Positions 16,728 through 26,214 of a stretch of DNA of 64,000 nucleotides are shown here, piece after piece. The notes beneath the pieces were generated by a model. The model was not told where the DNA came from. It was given only the letters and a program-made list of their open reading frames with translations, and searched no databases. The stretch covers positions 87,167 through 151,166 of the forward strand of contig NZ_JAAGWF010000022.1 in the NCBI RefSeq assembly GCF_010686765.1. Reading direction: 5' to 3'. The position numbers were made by a program, and so were the translations under genes. The stretch is from Geodermatophilus sabuli. Its GTDB lineage: Bacteria; Actinomycetota; Actinomycetes; Mycobacteriales; Geodermatophilaceae. The stretch's first letter is position 1; each line of letters begins with the position of its first letter.

Positions 16728-17946
16728 ACACGTAGGCCCGGGCGCCCTTGCCCAGGACGGTGACCCCACCGGCGCTGACGTGGTAGCGATCGGCGTCGCC
16801 GATCACGTCGACACCGATCCGGGCCCACGGCGGGACGACGACGTTCTTGTCGAGGATGGCCTTGCGGACGTAGGCGCCCTCGCCGACGTAGACGCCGTCC
16901 ATGAGCACGCTGTCCTCGACGCGAGCCCCCCGCTCGACGCGGACGCCCGGCGCGATCACGGAGTTGTGCACCGAGCCCCCGCCGATGATCGCGCCGGCGC
17001 TGACCATCGACTCCTCCGCCCGCCCGCCCAGCACGAACTTCGCGGGGGGCAGCTGCGGAGGGAAGGTCAGGATCGGCCAGCGGTCGTTGTAGAGGTTGAA
17101 GATGGGCGTGACCGAGACCAGGTCCATGTGCGCGTCGAAGTAGGAGTCGATCGTCCCGACGTCCCGCCAGTAGCCGTGGTCACGCTCGGTGGCGCCGGGG
17201 ACGATGTTGGTCGAGAAGTCGTAGACCCACGCCTGCCCCGCGTCGGCGAGCATCGGCATGATCGAGCCGCCCATGTCGTGCACCGAGTTCTCGTCCTCCG
17301 CGTCGGCGCGCAGCGCCTCGAGCAGCGCGTCGGTGCTGAAGACGTAGTTGCCCATCGAGGCGAAGCTCTCCTCGGGCGAGTCCGGCAGCCCCGGGGGCTC
17401 GGCCGGCTTCTCCAGGAACCCGCGGACCCTGCCGTCGGCGTCGGCGTCGATGACGCCGAACTCGGTGGCCTCCGCCCGCGGGACCCGCAGGCCCGCGATG
17501 GTCACCCCCGCCCCGGTCTGCAGGTGCTGGTCGATCATCTGCGCCGGGTCCATCCGGTACACGTGGTCGGCACCGAAGACCATGACGATGTCGGGCCGGG
17601 CGTCGTAGATGAGGTTGAGGCTCTGGAAGATCGCGTCGGCGCTGCCGGTGTACCAGCGCGGCCCGAGCCGCTGCTGCGCCGGCACCGGGGTGATGAAGTT
17701 GCCCAGCATCTGCGACAGCCGCCAGGTCGTCGTGATGTGCCGGTCGAGGCTGTGGCTCTTGTACTGGGTGAGGACGGCGATCTGCCGGATCTCGGCGTTC
17801 ACCAGGTTGGAGAGCACGAAGTCGATGAGCCGGTAGTTGCCTCCGAAGGGCACCGCCGGCTTTGCCCGGTCCTGGGTGAGGGGGGCCAGCCGCTTCCCCT
17901 CACCGCCCGCCAGGACGATGCCGAGTACCCGAGGACCGCCACGCAT
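16726..17946 (-). CDS. glgC: Glucose-1-phosphate adenylyltransferase
   Basis: The 406-residue protein makes ADP-glucose from glucose-1-phosphate and ATP for glycogen or alpha-glucan synthesis. The N-terminal nucleotidyltransferase domain has [30 protein letters not shown], and the substrate motifs GTADAI-like [18 protein letters not shown] and FLEKP are visible. The C-terminal left-handed beta helix has repeated hexapeptides ([17 protein letters not shown]). ATG 17946 follows TACGTT by 7 nt. It is divergent from glgA. Confidence 0.95.
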   Translation of the reverse strand: MRGGPRVLGIVLAGGEGKRLAPLTQDRAKPAVPFGGNYRLIDFVLSNLVNAEIRQIAVLTQYKSHSLDRHITTTWRLSQMLGNFITPVPAQQRLGPRWYTGSADAIFQSLNLIYDARPDIVMVFGADHVYRMDPAQMIDQHLQTGAGVTIAGLRVPRAEATEFGVIDADADGRVRGFLEKPAEPPGLPDSPEESFASMGNYVFSTDALLEALRADAEDENSVHDMGGSIMPMLADAGQAWVYDFSTNIVPGATERDHGYWRDVGTIDSYFDAHMDLVSVTPIFNLYNDRWPILTFPPQLPPAKFVLGGRAEESMVSAGAIIGGGSVHNSVIAPGVRVERGARVEDSVLMDGVYVGEGAYVRKAILDKNVVVPPWARIGVDVIGDADRYHVSAGGVTVLGKGARAYV

Positions 17947-17953
17947 GTGACGC

Positions 17954-17959
17954 AACGTA
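17954..17959 (-). promoter_or_regulatory. Leaderless -10 element TACGTT
   Basis: Minus-strand TACGTT followed by 7 nt and the ATG of glgC at 17946. Confidence 0.45.
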
Positions 17960-18038
17960 GCCGCTGGTGGGAGCGGGCGCCGCATGCCGGTGCGCGCGGC
18001 TCCCTCCAGGGCACCGCCACGAGCCTGCGAGGGAGCGA

Positions 18039-18088
18039 GGACCTCCCTGCCCCCCACCGCTCGCACGCTCGCGGCGGGCCCCTGCAGG
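18039..18088 (+). repeat. Dispersed GC-rich intergenic repeat, copy E
   Basis: GGACCTC, then CTGCCCCCCACCGCTCGCAC, GCTCGCGGCGGG and CCCCTGCAGG, in the divergent glgC-glgA interval. It lies beside a second hairpin-forming stretch at 18002-18037 (CTCCCTC and GAGGGAG arms). Confidence 0.6.
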
Positions 18089-18112
18089 AAGGCCTTGGCG
18101 GAAGCACTCTCC

Positions 18113-18118
18113 TAGGGT
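18113..18118 (+). promoter_or_regulatory. Leaderless -10 element TAGGGT
   Basis: TAGGGT followed by 7 nt and the ATG of glgA at 18126. Confidence 0.45.
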
Positions 18119-18125
18119 GAGCCGC

Positions 18126-19298
18126 ATGCGCATCGGCATGGTGACCCGGGAGTGGCCGCCGGACGTCTACGGCGGCGCCGGGGTGCACGTGGAGCACCTC
18201 GTCGCGGCGCTCCGGGCGCTGCCGGCCGGGCCGGAGATCGACGTCCACTGCTTCGGCGACCCGCGCTCCGACGCGACCGGGCACGCCGTCCCCGCCGGGC
18301 TCGCCGGCGCCAACGGCGCCCTGCAGGCCATGGGGGTCGACGTCGAGATCGCCGGTGCCCTCGGCGATGCCGACCTGGTGCACAGCCACACCTGGTACGC
18401 CAACGCCGCCGGTCTGCTCGCCTCCCTGGTGCACGGTGCGCCGCACGTGGTGACCGCCCACTCCCTCGAGCCGCGGCGCCCGTGGAAGGCCGACCAGCTG
18501 GGCGGCGGCTACCGGCTGTCGTCCTGGGTGGAACGGACGGCCTACCTCGCCGCCGACGCCGTGGTCGCCGTGAGCCGGGGGATGCGGGCCGACGTGCTGG
18601 ACGCCTATCCCGACCTGGACCCCGCCCGGGTGCACGTCGTCGGCAACGGTGTCGACGCCGAGGCCTACCGCCCGGTGGACGCCCCGGACGTCGTCCGCAG
18701 CCTCGGCGTGGACCTCGACCGCCCGTACGCGCTGTTCGTCGGCCGGATCACCCGGCAGAAGGGTGTCGGGCACCTGCTGGCAGCGGCCGAGCAGCTGCCG
18801 CCCGAGGTCGGGCTGGTGCTCTGCGCCGGCGCGCCCGACACCCCGGCCGAGCGGCAGCAGGTCGCCGACGCGGTCGCGGCCCTGCAGGCACGGCGCGGCG
18901 GGGTGGTGTGGATCGAGGCCATGCTGCCCCGCGAGCAGCTCGTGCCGCTGATCACCGCGGCCACCGTGTTCGTGGTGCCGTCGGTCTACGAGCCGCTGGG
19001 CATCGTCAACCTGGAGGCCGCCGCCTGCGGCACCGCCGTCGTCGCCAGCGCCGTCGGAGGGATCCCGGAGGTGGTCGCCGACGGGCGGACCGGGCTGCTC
19101 GTCCCGTACGACCCCGCCGACCCGGCCGCCTTCGAGCGCGGCCTCGCGGAGCGGATCACCGAGCTGGCCCTGGACCCCGATCGCGCGGCGGTCATGGGCG
19201 CGGCCGGCCGCGAGCGGGTGCTGTCGGAGTTCGGCTGGCCGGCCATCGCCCAGCAGACCGTCGGCGTCTACTCCGCCGTCCTCGACGGCCGCGGCTGA
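18126..19298 (+). CDS. glgA: Glycogen synthase / alpha-maltose-1-phosphate synthase type glycosyltransferase
   Basis: The 390-residue protein is a GT-B glycosyltransferase of the actinobacterial GlgA/GlgM type. The N-terminus has REWPPDVYGGAGVHVEHL (acceptor and ADP-glucose binding), the middle has HSLEPRRPWKADQLGGGY, and the C-terminal half has VGRITRQKGV and the E-x7-E-like motif YEPLGIVNLEAAACGTAVV. In M. tuberculosis the homologue mainly makes maltose-1-phosphate from ADP-glucose. Here it is divergent from glgC, its donor-forming enzyme. The start is set by the TAGGGT element 7 nt upstream. Confidence 0.92.
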   Translation: MRIGMVTREWPPDVYGGAGVHVEHLVAALRALPAGPEIDVHCFGDPRSDATGHAVPAGLAGANGALQAMGVDVEIAGALGDADLVHSHTWYANAAGLLASLVHGAPHVVTAHSLEPRRPWKADQLGGGYRLSSWVERTAYLAADAVVAVSRGMRADVLDAYPDLDPARVHVVGNGVDAEAYRPVDAPDVVRSLGVDLDRPYALFVGRITRQKGVGHLLAAAEQLPPEVGLVLCAGAPDTPAERQQVADAVAALQARRGGVVWIEAMLPREQLVPLITAATVFVVPSVYEPLGIVNLEAAACGTAVVASAVGGIPEVVADGRTGLLVPYDPADPAAFERGLAERITELALDPDRAAVMGAAGRERVLSEFGWPAIAQQTVGVYSAVLDGRG

Positions 19299-19343
19299 CC
19301 CCTCCGCCCCCTGGTACCGTCCGTCCGCCGGCCACGCGCCGGT

Positions 19344-19437
19344 GACGCACGCGCAGCGAAGTCCGGTGGAAACCCGGCGCTGTCCCGCAACTGTGAGGGT
19401 CCCCTGCGGACCTGAGCCAGATCGCCTGCCGTGCGTC
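19344..19437 (+). ncRNA. Cobalamin (adenosylcobalamin-type) riboswitch aptamer
   Basis: The core consensus is easy to see: CCGGTGGAAACCCGGCGCTG, then TCCCGCAACTGTGA, and later GAGCCAGATCGCCTGCC. The outer helix P1 is formed by GACGCACG at 19344-19351 and CGTGCGTC at 19430-19437, a perfect 8-bp match. It lies 46 nt after glgA and upstream of the btuFCD-like importer, so it should lower importer expression when cobalamin is abundant. Confidence 0.92.
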
Positions 19438-19443
19438 ATGTCA

Positions 19444-19505
19444 CGACCCTCGCGGCAAGGGTCGCGCATCGGGCGTCGGGCGCCCCGTGGGCGGCGTGCG
19501 CCGCC
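19444..19505 (+). promoter_or_regulatory. Putative riboswitch expression platform (two hairpins)
   Basis: CGACCCT/AGGGTCG (19444-19450 with 19458-19464) forms the first hairpin. GGCGGC/GCCGCC (19490-19495 with 19500-19505, loop GTGC) forms the second, ending 5 nt before the AGGAGG of btuF. No U-tract follows, so control of translation initiation is more likely than intrinsic termination. Confidence 0.5.
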
Positions 19506-19522
19506 TCTCCAGGAGGCCCCCG

Positions 19523-20476
19523 TTGCCCAGCCCCTCCCCCCGGACCGTGCGGCGTCGCTCGCTGCTCACCGCCCCGCTCGCCCTCGTCCTGGCGCTGTCG
19601 GCCTGTGGTGGGGACGGCGGGTCCACCGGGGACGGCGGCGGCAGCGCCGCCCCGGCCGCGGCGGACTTCCCGGTCACCGTCACCGGCGACGCCGGCGACG
19701 TGACGCTGGAGGCGCGGCCGGAGACCATCGTCTCCATGTCCGCGTCGGCGACCGAGATGCTCTTCGCGATGGGGGCCGGCGACCAGGTCGAGGCGGTCGA
19801 CAGCACGTCGGACTTCCCTGCCGAGGCCCCGACGACCGACCTGTCGTCCTTCACCCCGAACGCCGAGGCGATCGCCGGCTACTCCCCCGACCTCGTCGTC
19901 CTCAGCGACGACCTCAACGGGATCGTGGACGCCCTCGACGCGCTCGCGGTGCCGACCCTGCTGCTGGGCGCGGCGGACACCCTCGAGGACAGCTACGCGC
20001 AGATGGAGACCCTCGGCGAGGCCACGGGGCACGCCGAGGAGGCGGCCGACGTGGTCGCCGAGGTCCAGGACCGGATCGACGCCGCCGTGGAGTCCGTGCC
20101 CGCCGAGGCCCGGGGGCTGCGGGTCTACCACGAGCTGGACCCGAGCTTCTACTCCGCGACCAGCGACACGTTCATCGGCGGCGTCTACACGCTGTTCGGG
20201 CTGGAGAACATCGCCGACGGGGCCGCCGACACCGCCGGGGGCTACCCGCAGCTCTCGGCCGAGTACGTCGTCGGGCAGGCGCCGGACCTGGTGGTCCTGG
20301 CCGACACCCTGTGCTGTGGTGAGAGCGCCGCGACGTTCGCCCAGCGGCCGGCGTTCGACACCGTGCCGGCGGTGCGCGAGGGCCGGGTGGTCGAGGCCGA
20401 CGACTCCGTCGCCTCCCGGTGGGGCCCGCGGGTGGCCGACTTCGCCGAGTCGGTCGCCGCGACCCTGCGGGGCTGA
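19523..20476 (+). CDS. btuF: Cobalamin ABC transporter substrate-binding lipoprotein (BtuF-like)
   Basis: The 317-residue protein starts at a TTG (19523), chosen because AGGAGG lies 6 nt upstream and the sequence then gives a proper signal peptide (TVRRRSLLTAPLALVLALSAC) with lipobox LSAC. The mature part is a helical-backbone periplasmic-binding-protein type fold (ETIVSMSASATEMLFAMGAGDQVEAVDSTSDFP; PDLVVLSDDL). It would capture cobalamin or a related corrinoid and deliver it to the permease. The ligand is inferred from the riboswitch in front of the operon. Confidence 0.88.
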   Translation: MPSPSPRTVRRRSLLTAPLALVLALSACGGDGGSTGDGGGSAAPAAADFPVTVTGDAGDVTLEARPETIVSMSASATEMLFAMGAGDQVEAVDSTSDFPAEAPTTDLSSFTPNAEAIAGYSPDLVVLSDDLNGIVDALDALAVPTLLLGAADTLEDSYAQMETLGEATGHAEEAADVVAEVQDRIDAAVESVPAEARGLRVYHELDPSFYSATSDTFIGGVYTLFGLENIADGAADTAGGYPQLSAEYVVGQAPDLVVLADTLCCGESAATFAQRPAFDTVPAVREGRVVEADDSVASRWGPRVADFAESVAATLRG

Positions 20477-20487
20477 GCAGGCGCACG

Positions 20488-21576
20488 GTGACGGCCACCA
20501 CCGGCGGCACCCGGGCAGCGCCCCCGGCCGGGACCCGGCGGGTACGCCGCCGGACGACCCTCGTCCCGTGGGGCGCCGGCGCGGCGCTGGTGCTGGCGAT
20601 GCTCGGCGGCATCTGGGTGGGCGCCCTCCCCCTGCCGCCGGGCGCCGTCGTGGCCACCCTGGCCGACCGCGCCCTGGGGCCGCTCGGGGTGGAGGTGCCG
20701 GGCGGGCTGGAGGGCACCGGCGCGGCAGTGCTGCTGCAGCTGCGGCTGCCGCGGGTGGTGCTGGCCGCCCTCGTCGGGGCGGGCCTGGCGATCGCGGGCG
20801 CGGCCTACCAGGGGGTCTTCCGCAACCCGCTGGCCGACCCCTACCTGCTGGGCGCCGCCGCCGGGGCCGGGCTGGGCGCCACCCTCGTCATCGCCTACGC
20901 GCCGGGGACGTCGCTGGGGCCGGTCGGCGTGGTCCCGCTCGCCGCGTTCGCCGGCGCGCTCGTCGGCGTCGGCTCGGCGCTGGCCCTCGGCACCGCGGCC
21001 GGCGGATCGCACAGCGCCACGCTGCTGCTCGCCGGTGTCGCGGTCGCCTCCTTCCTCGCCGCCGCGCAGACGCTGGTGCAGCAGCAGAACACCGACGACC
21101 TGCGCGAGGTGTACGGCTGGCTGCTCGGGCAGCTGGGCCGCGCGCAGTGGAGCGACGTGGTGCTGGTGCTGCCCTACCTCGGCACCGCCTGCGTCGTCCT
21201 CCTGCTCTGCGGACGTGCGCTGGACGTCCTGGCGGTCGGCGACGACGAGGCCCGGTCCCTGGGCGTCCACCCCGGCCGGCTGCGGCTGCTGGTCATCGTC
21301 GCCGCCTCGCTGGCCACGGCGTCGGCCGTGGCGGTCAGCGGGCTGATCGGCTTCGTCGGGCTGGTCGTGCCGCACATCGCCCGGCGGCTGGTCGGCGGCT
21401 CGCACGCCCGGGTGCTGCCGGTCGCCCTGCTCACCGGTGGCGCGTTCCTCGTGCTGGCCGACCTCGTCGCCCGGGTGGTGCTGGCCCCGGCCGAGCTGCC
21501 GATCGGCGTGGTGACCGCCTTCGTCGGCGCCCCGTTCTTCGCCGGGCTGCTGTGGACGGGGGCGCGGCGGCGGTGA
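20488..21576 (+). CDS. btuC: ABC transporter permease, FecCD/BtuC family
   Basis: The 362-residue protein has about nine to ten membrane helices with FecCD/BtuC hallmarks: RLPRVVLAALVGAGLAIAGAAYQG, FRNPLADPYLLGAAAGAGLG and GLIGFVGLVVPHIARRLVG, and the coupling motif before it. It forms the transmembrane channel for the corrinoid delivered by the upstream lipoprotein. GTG 20488 begins 11 nt after the btuF stop. The C-terminus overlaps the ATPase gene by 4 nt. Confidence 0.9.
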   Translation: MTATTGGTRAAPPAGTRRVRRRTTLVPWGAGAALVLAMLGGIWVGALPLPPGAVVATLADRALGPLGVEVPGGLEGTGAAVLLQLRLPRVVLAALVGAGLAIAGAAYQGVFRNPLADPYLLGAAAGAGLGATLVIAYAPGTSLGPVGVVPLAAFAGALVGVGSALALGTAAGGSHSATLLLAGVAVASFLAAAQTLVQQQNTDDLREVYGWLLGQLGRAQWSDVVLVLPYLGTACVVLLLCGRALDVLAVGDDEARSLGVHPGRLRLLVIVAASLATASAVAVSGLIGFVGLVVPHIARRLVGGSHARVLPVALLTGGAFLVLADLVARVVLAPAELPIGVVTAFVGAPFFAGLLWTGARRR

Positions 21577-22376
21577 CCGGGCCGGGCGGTGCGCGGGTGG
21601 AGGTGGTCGGGCTGACCGCGGCGTACGGCCGCACCCGCGTCCTCGACAACGTCCGGCTGGACGTGGCCCCGGGCGGGTGGACGGCGGTCATCGGGCCGAA
21701 CGGGTCGGGCAAGTCCACCCTGCTGCGCTCGGTGCTCGGCTTCCACCCGCACGCGGGGCAGGTCCGGGTCGACGGTGTCCCGACCACCGGGATGCCCCGC
21801 CGGGAGCGCGCCCGGACGCTCGCCTACGCCCCCCAGCGCCCGGTGGTGCCCGAGGGGGTCACCACCGGGGACTACGTGACCCTCGGCCGGACACCCCACC
21901 GGGCGCTGCTCGCCGCTCCCCGGACGGTGGACCGGCAGGTGGTGGCCGACGTCATGGCACGGCTCGAGCTCACCGAGCTGGCCGGGCGCTTCGTCGCCAC
22001 CCTGTCCGGAGGTGAGCAGCAGCGCGCCGTCCTGGCCCGGGCGCTGGCCCAGCAGCCCCGGGTGCTGCTCCTCGACGAGCCCACCGCGGCCCTCGACCTC
22101 GGGCACGCCCAGCAGGTCCTCGACCTCGTCGACCGGCTGCGCCGGCAGGACGGGCTGACCGTGCTCAGCACGCTGCACGACCTGAGCCTGGCCGGGCAGT
22201 ACGCCGACCGGCTGGCTCTCCTCTCGCAGGGCCAGGTGGTGGCCGAGGGCCGGCCGGCCGACGTCCTCACCGCCGAGGCGCTGCAGAGCCACTACGGCGC
22301 CCGCGCCGAGGTGGTCCCCGGGCCGCACGGCCCCGCCGTCCTGCCCCTCCGCGGCCCCGAACGCCACCGGGCCTGA
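21573..22376 (+). CDS. btuD: ABC transporter ATP-binding protein (BtuD-like)
   Basis: The 267-residue ATPase has Walker A GPNGSGKS at 41-48, Q-loop APQRPVVPEG, signature LSGGEQQR, Walker B VLLLDEPTAALD and the switch histidine in STLHDLSLAGQYAD. These are typical of iron-siderophore/B12 importers. The GTG start overlaps the permease stop as GTGA, giving a three-gene importer operon under the cobalamin riboswitch. Confidence 0.92.
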   Translation: MTGPGGARVEVVGLTAAYGRTRVLDNVRLDVAPGGWTAVIGPNGSGKSTLLRSVLGFHPHAGQVRVDGVPTTGMPRRERARTLAYAPQRPVVPEGVTTGDYVTLGRTPHRALLAAPRTVDRQVVADVMARLELTELAGRFVATLSGGEQQRAVLARALAQQPRVLLLDEPTAALDLGHAQQVLDLVDRLRRQDGLTVLSTLHDLSLAGQYADRLALLSQGQVVAEGRPADVLTAEALQSHYGARAEVVPGPHGPAVLPLRGPERHRA

Positions 22377-22456
22377 TCGACCGGGCCTCCCGGTCGGTGC
22401 GGCCGGCCGAGCACGGTCACCCGGTGCCCGCCCACGGAGTGGCGCATCATCGGCAC

Positions 22457-23191
22457 GTGACCATCGCCGAGCGCTTCACCGCCGCGCTGGGCTACGACTC
22501 CGACCACGCCGCCGGGCCGGAACTCCTGCCGGTACGGCTCTCCCGGGCCTGCGCCCAGACCCTGCGCGTCGACGGCGCCGGCCTGAGCGTGCTGGACCGC
22601 ACCGGCCGGCGCATCCCCCTGGGGGCGAGCTCGGCCGAGGCGTCCACCGCCGAACGCCTGCAGTTCACCGCCGGCAGCGGCCCCTGCGAGACGGCACAGG
22701 AGAAGCGGGAGCCGGTGTTCGCGGTGTTCGAGGACCTCGACCGCCGCTGGCCGACCTTCGCCGGGCTGCTGGCCGAGCAGACGCCCTACCGTGCGGTGGT
22801 CGCGCTGCCCCTGGGTGAGACCCTCGCCGGCCGGGGCGCGCTGGACCTGTTCTTCGTGGACGAGTCGACGGTGACCGACCTCGACGTCTTCGAGGCCGTC
22901 GCCGTCGGTGACCTGGTCACCTCCGCGCTGTCGGAGGCGGCCGTGTGGTCGCCGTGGTCGGAGCACGGCGGTCCGGCGTGGCTGCACGGGCCGGCGGCGC
23001 AGCGGCGTGCGGCGGTGTGGGAGGCGATCGGCCGGTTGACGATGGCGCTCGAGGACGACGCGCCCGCGGCTCTGGACCTGCTCCGGGCCGCGGCCTGGTC
23101 GGCCGACCGGTCGGTCGACGACCTGGCCGAGGACGTGGTGGCCGGCCGGCTGGACCCGGCCACGCTCCGCGCGGGACGTGACGACTCGTAG
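22457..23191 (+). CDS. GAF domain protein with ANTAR-like C-terminus
   Basis: The 244-residue protein has a GAF-like sensor domain (about 5-150, with FTAGSGPCETAQEKREPVF and ALPLGE) followed by a helical ANTAR-like region near 185-235 (AAVWEAIGRLTMALEDDAP, LLRAAAWSADRSVDDLAEDVV). ANTAR domains bind RNA stem-loops and prevent transcription termination; GAF-ANTAR proteins are common in actinobacteria. The ANTAR part is divergent, so RNA binding is uncertain. Two stem-loops lie just downstream, before the receiver gene. Confidence 0.8.
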   Translation: MTIAERFTAALGYDSDHAAGPELLPVRLSRACAQTLRVDGAGLSVLDRTGRRIPLGASSAEASTAERLQFTAGSGPCETAQEKREPVFAVFEDLDRRWPTFAGLLAEQTPYRAVVALPLGETLAGRGALDLFFVDESTVTDLDVFEAVAVGDLVTSALSEAAVWSPWSEHGGPAWLHGPAAQRRAAVWEAIGRLTMALEDDAPAALDLLRAAAWSADRSVDDLAEDVVAGRLDPATLRAGRDDS

Positions 23192-23240
23192 CGCTGTGAC
23201 CCCCGCAGTCCTCACGCTGCGTCACCGGACGGTCGCGCAC

Positions 23241-23319
23241 ACCCCCGCGATTGGGGGTCGGCCACCCCCGCCGTTCGGCTGTGTCGCAGCCTGTCTGCGG
23301 GTGCCCCCGGTTGCGACAC
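23241..23319 (+). promoter_or_regulatory. Stem-loops in the leader of the receiver gene
   Basis: ACCCCC/GGGGGT (23241-23246 with 23253-23258, 6-nt loop) and GTGTCGCA/TGCGACAC (23281-23288 with 23312-23319) form two hairpins about 100-180 nt before the GTG at 23423. Given the ANTAR-like protein encoded just upstream, these are candidate antitermination targets. This link is speculative. Confidence 0.35.
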
Positions 23320-23422
23320 TGTGGGCCGCGGACCAGCCTCCCGGCGCATGATGCCCCAGCGCCGGTGGGTACGGTCTCCGCTCGGTTCCGTCCGACCGGG
23401 GTGACAGAGAAGGAGGTGACGC

Positions 23423-23833
23423 GTGATCAAGGTGCTGCTGGCCGACGACCATGCGTTCGTCCGGGACTCCCTGGTCGAGCTCTTCACCGCCAGCGGGGAC
23501 GTCACCGTCGTCGCCCAGTGCGAGGACGGCGAGCAGGTGCTCGACGCCGCCCGCCGGACCCAGCCCGACGTCGTGCTCCTCGACCTGTCCATGCCGCGGG
23601 TGACCGGGCTGCAGGCCGCCCGGCAACTGCTCTCCGACGATCCGGACACCCGGATCGTCGTGCTGACCGGTTCCCTGACCCCTGCGCTGGTCAGGGAGGC
23701 CCAGGAGATCGGGGTCGTCGGATACCTGCTCAAGGGCGACGACCCGGGCGCGCTGCCCGACCACGTCCGCACGGTGGCCGCCGGGGGAACCGCCTGGAGC
23801 GACGCGGCCGCCACCGCCTCGGCGAGCGGGTGA
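23423..23833 (+). CDS. Stand-alone response regulator receiver protein
   Basis: The 136-residue protein is a CheY-like receiver only: acidic pair D8-D9, phosphorylation site D54 in VVLLDLSMP, T82 and K104 in YLLKGDD. It stops after the receiver, before any DNA-binding domain, with a short AAATASASG tail. Its sequence is closest in style to NarL-family receivers. A perfect AGGAGGTGA precedes the GTG, so it is probably well translated. It may be a phosphate sink or a protein-interaction switch for the kinase downstream. Confidence 0.87.
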   Translation: MIKVLLADDHAFVRDSLVELFTASGDVTVVAQCEDGEQVLDAARRTQPDVVLLDLSMPRVTGLQAARQLLSDDPDTRIVVLTGSLTPALVREAQEIGVVGYLLKGDDPGALPDHVRTVAAGGTAWSDAAATASASG

Positions 23834-23863
23834 GACACACTCCAGGGTGACGAGCGTGAACAG

Positions 23864-23984
23864 CGGAACTTCATCGTTCCGTACACGCAGAGTATCGACA
23901 CACTCAGGGCCTCCCCGATCGTGGGGGGACCTTGGTCACGAAAAGTCACATGACCCCTGGTCAGAAGGCCCTCGCGTCAGGTCA
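23864..23984. promoter_or_regulatory. Palindromes and GGTCA repeats before the two-component operon
   Basis: CGGAAC/GTTCCG (23864-23869 and 23876-23881) forms an inverted repeat with a 6-nt centre. GGTCA occurs at 23934, 23959 and 23980, the first also pairing with TGACC at 23951-23955. The stretch is AT-richer than its surroundings, as expected for a promoter region controlled by a regulator such as the LuxR-type protein it precedes. Confidence 0.35.
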
Positions 23985-24016
23985 TATGGGTGCGCTCCAG
24001 TCGGGTGGCGTGGAGC

Positions 24017-24713
<697 letters not shown>

Positions 24714-24724
<11 letters not shown>

Positions 24725-26078
24725 GCCGCCCAGCTCCGACCCGCCCGGCACGACCGGCTTCCTGACGCAGGGTCGCAGAGGCGCCTCCCGGCCTGCCCGG
24801 CCCCGCCGGGAGTTGCTGGCCTTCTGCGCCACGGCCCTGCTCGTGCTGCTGGTGGTGTCGGCGGGGACCATCTGGCTCAGCGAGCGGATCGCCCGCGCCA
24901 ACGCCCTCGCGGAGGCGGAGCGGGCGGCCGAGCGACTGGCGACCCTGCTGGTCGCTCCCCTCCTCCCGGGCGCCCTGGCCGGCGTGCCGGGGCAGGCGGA
25001 GGAGCTCGACCGCGACGTCCAGAACCGGATGAGCGACGGTTCGGTCACCAAGATGGTCGTGTGGCGGGAGACCGGCGAGATCGTCTACTCCAGCGACCCC
25101 GAGCTGATCGGCCGGGACGACATCGCGCCGTCGGCGGAGATGCTCGCCGCCATCAGCGGCGACACCGTCTCCAACGTCGACGAGGCGCCGGAGACGAGCG
25201 GGACCGCCAGCGGTCCCCAACTCGAGGTCTACGCCCCGCTGGACGTCGCCGGTGAGCGGTTCGCCTTCGAGGCCTACTTCGCCTACGAGGGCATCGACCG
25301 GCAGGCGGCCCTGCTGCGGGGGGAGATCATCCCCATGGCCATCGGGGCGCTGGTCCTCCTCCAGGTGGTGCAGATCCCCATCGCCACGTCACTGGCCCGA
25401 CGCGTCAGCCGGCAGGAGGCCGAACGCACGGCGCTCATGCAGCGGACGATGGAGGCCTCCGACCGCGAGCGGCGCACCATCGCCGCCGACGTCCACGACG
25501 GCCCGGTCCAGGACCTGGCGGGCGTGAGCTACGCGCTGTCCGCGCTGCGCAGCAGCCTGCCGCCGGAACGGCACGCCACCGTCGACCGACTCGTCGGGGC
25601 GGTCCGGCACGCCGTCCAGTCGCTGCGCCGGCTCATGGTCGACATCTACCCGCCCGACCTCAGCGGTCCGGGCCTGGGCGCGGCGATCGGCGACATGGCC
25701 GAGCCCCTCCGTGCCGAGGGCGTCGAACTGATCATGGACGCCGGTCCGCTGCCGGAGATGACGCCGGACGCCGCCGCGGTCCTGTACCGCACCGCCAAGG
25801 AGGCCCTGGCCAACGTCGCCAAGCACGCCCAGGCCAAGCACGTCTGGCTCACCCTCGAGGAGACGACAGCCGCGGGGATGCCGGCCGTGCGGCTCGAGGT
25901 CGCGGACGACGGGGTGGGTTTCCCCGCGACCGGCACCGACCGCCGGAGCGAGGGACACCTGGGCATGTCGCTGCTGCGCGACCGCGTGGTGGACATGGGG
26001 GGCACGCTCAGGTTGAGCACGCGCGAGGGCGGTGGCGCCGTCCTCACCGCGGTGGTGCCTCTGAGTCACGACCAGTGA
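24714..26078 (+). CDS. NarL-type sensor histidine kinase
   Basis: The 454-residue protein has one membrane helix at about 33-54, an extracytoplasmic sensor of about 150 residues, a second helix at about 206-226, a HisKA_3 dimerisation domain with phospho-acceptor H261 (IAADVHDGPVQDLAG), and an HATPase domain with AKEALANVAKHAQAKHV (N box) and EVADDGVGFP (G1). This pairs with the upstream LuxR-type regulator by overlap. The signal is unknown. The multicopper oxidase gene starts 136 nt downstream and is a candidate target. Confidence 0.92.
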
Positions 26079-26104
26079 CGTAAACGAGTCGCTGACCTGC
26101 ACGG

Positions 26105-26136
26105 ACCCCCCATTTGCGGGAGGGGGTGATCCCCCT
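26105..26136 (+). promoter_or_regulatory. Mutually exclusive hairpins upstream of the multicopper oxidase
   Basis: ACCCCC (26105-26110) can pair with GGGGGT (26122-26127), or AGGGGG (26121-26126) can pair with CCCCCT (26131-26136) around a TGAT loop. The two stems share the same G-run, so only one can form. The position is 78 nt before the ATG, behind the kinase gene. Confidence 0.4.
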
Positions 26137-26214
26137 GTGACGGCTGTGGCCGAGGGGGTCGAGAACGGGAGAGTTCCACTACCGCGAGCCGGCGGCAGAT
26201 GAAGGAGCTTCCCG

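Noticed and set aside
19444..19464. Intrinsic terminator after the cobalamin riboswitch
   Set aside because: The hairpin is clear but no U-tract follows it, so classic intrinsic termination is not supported.
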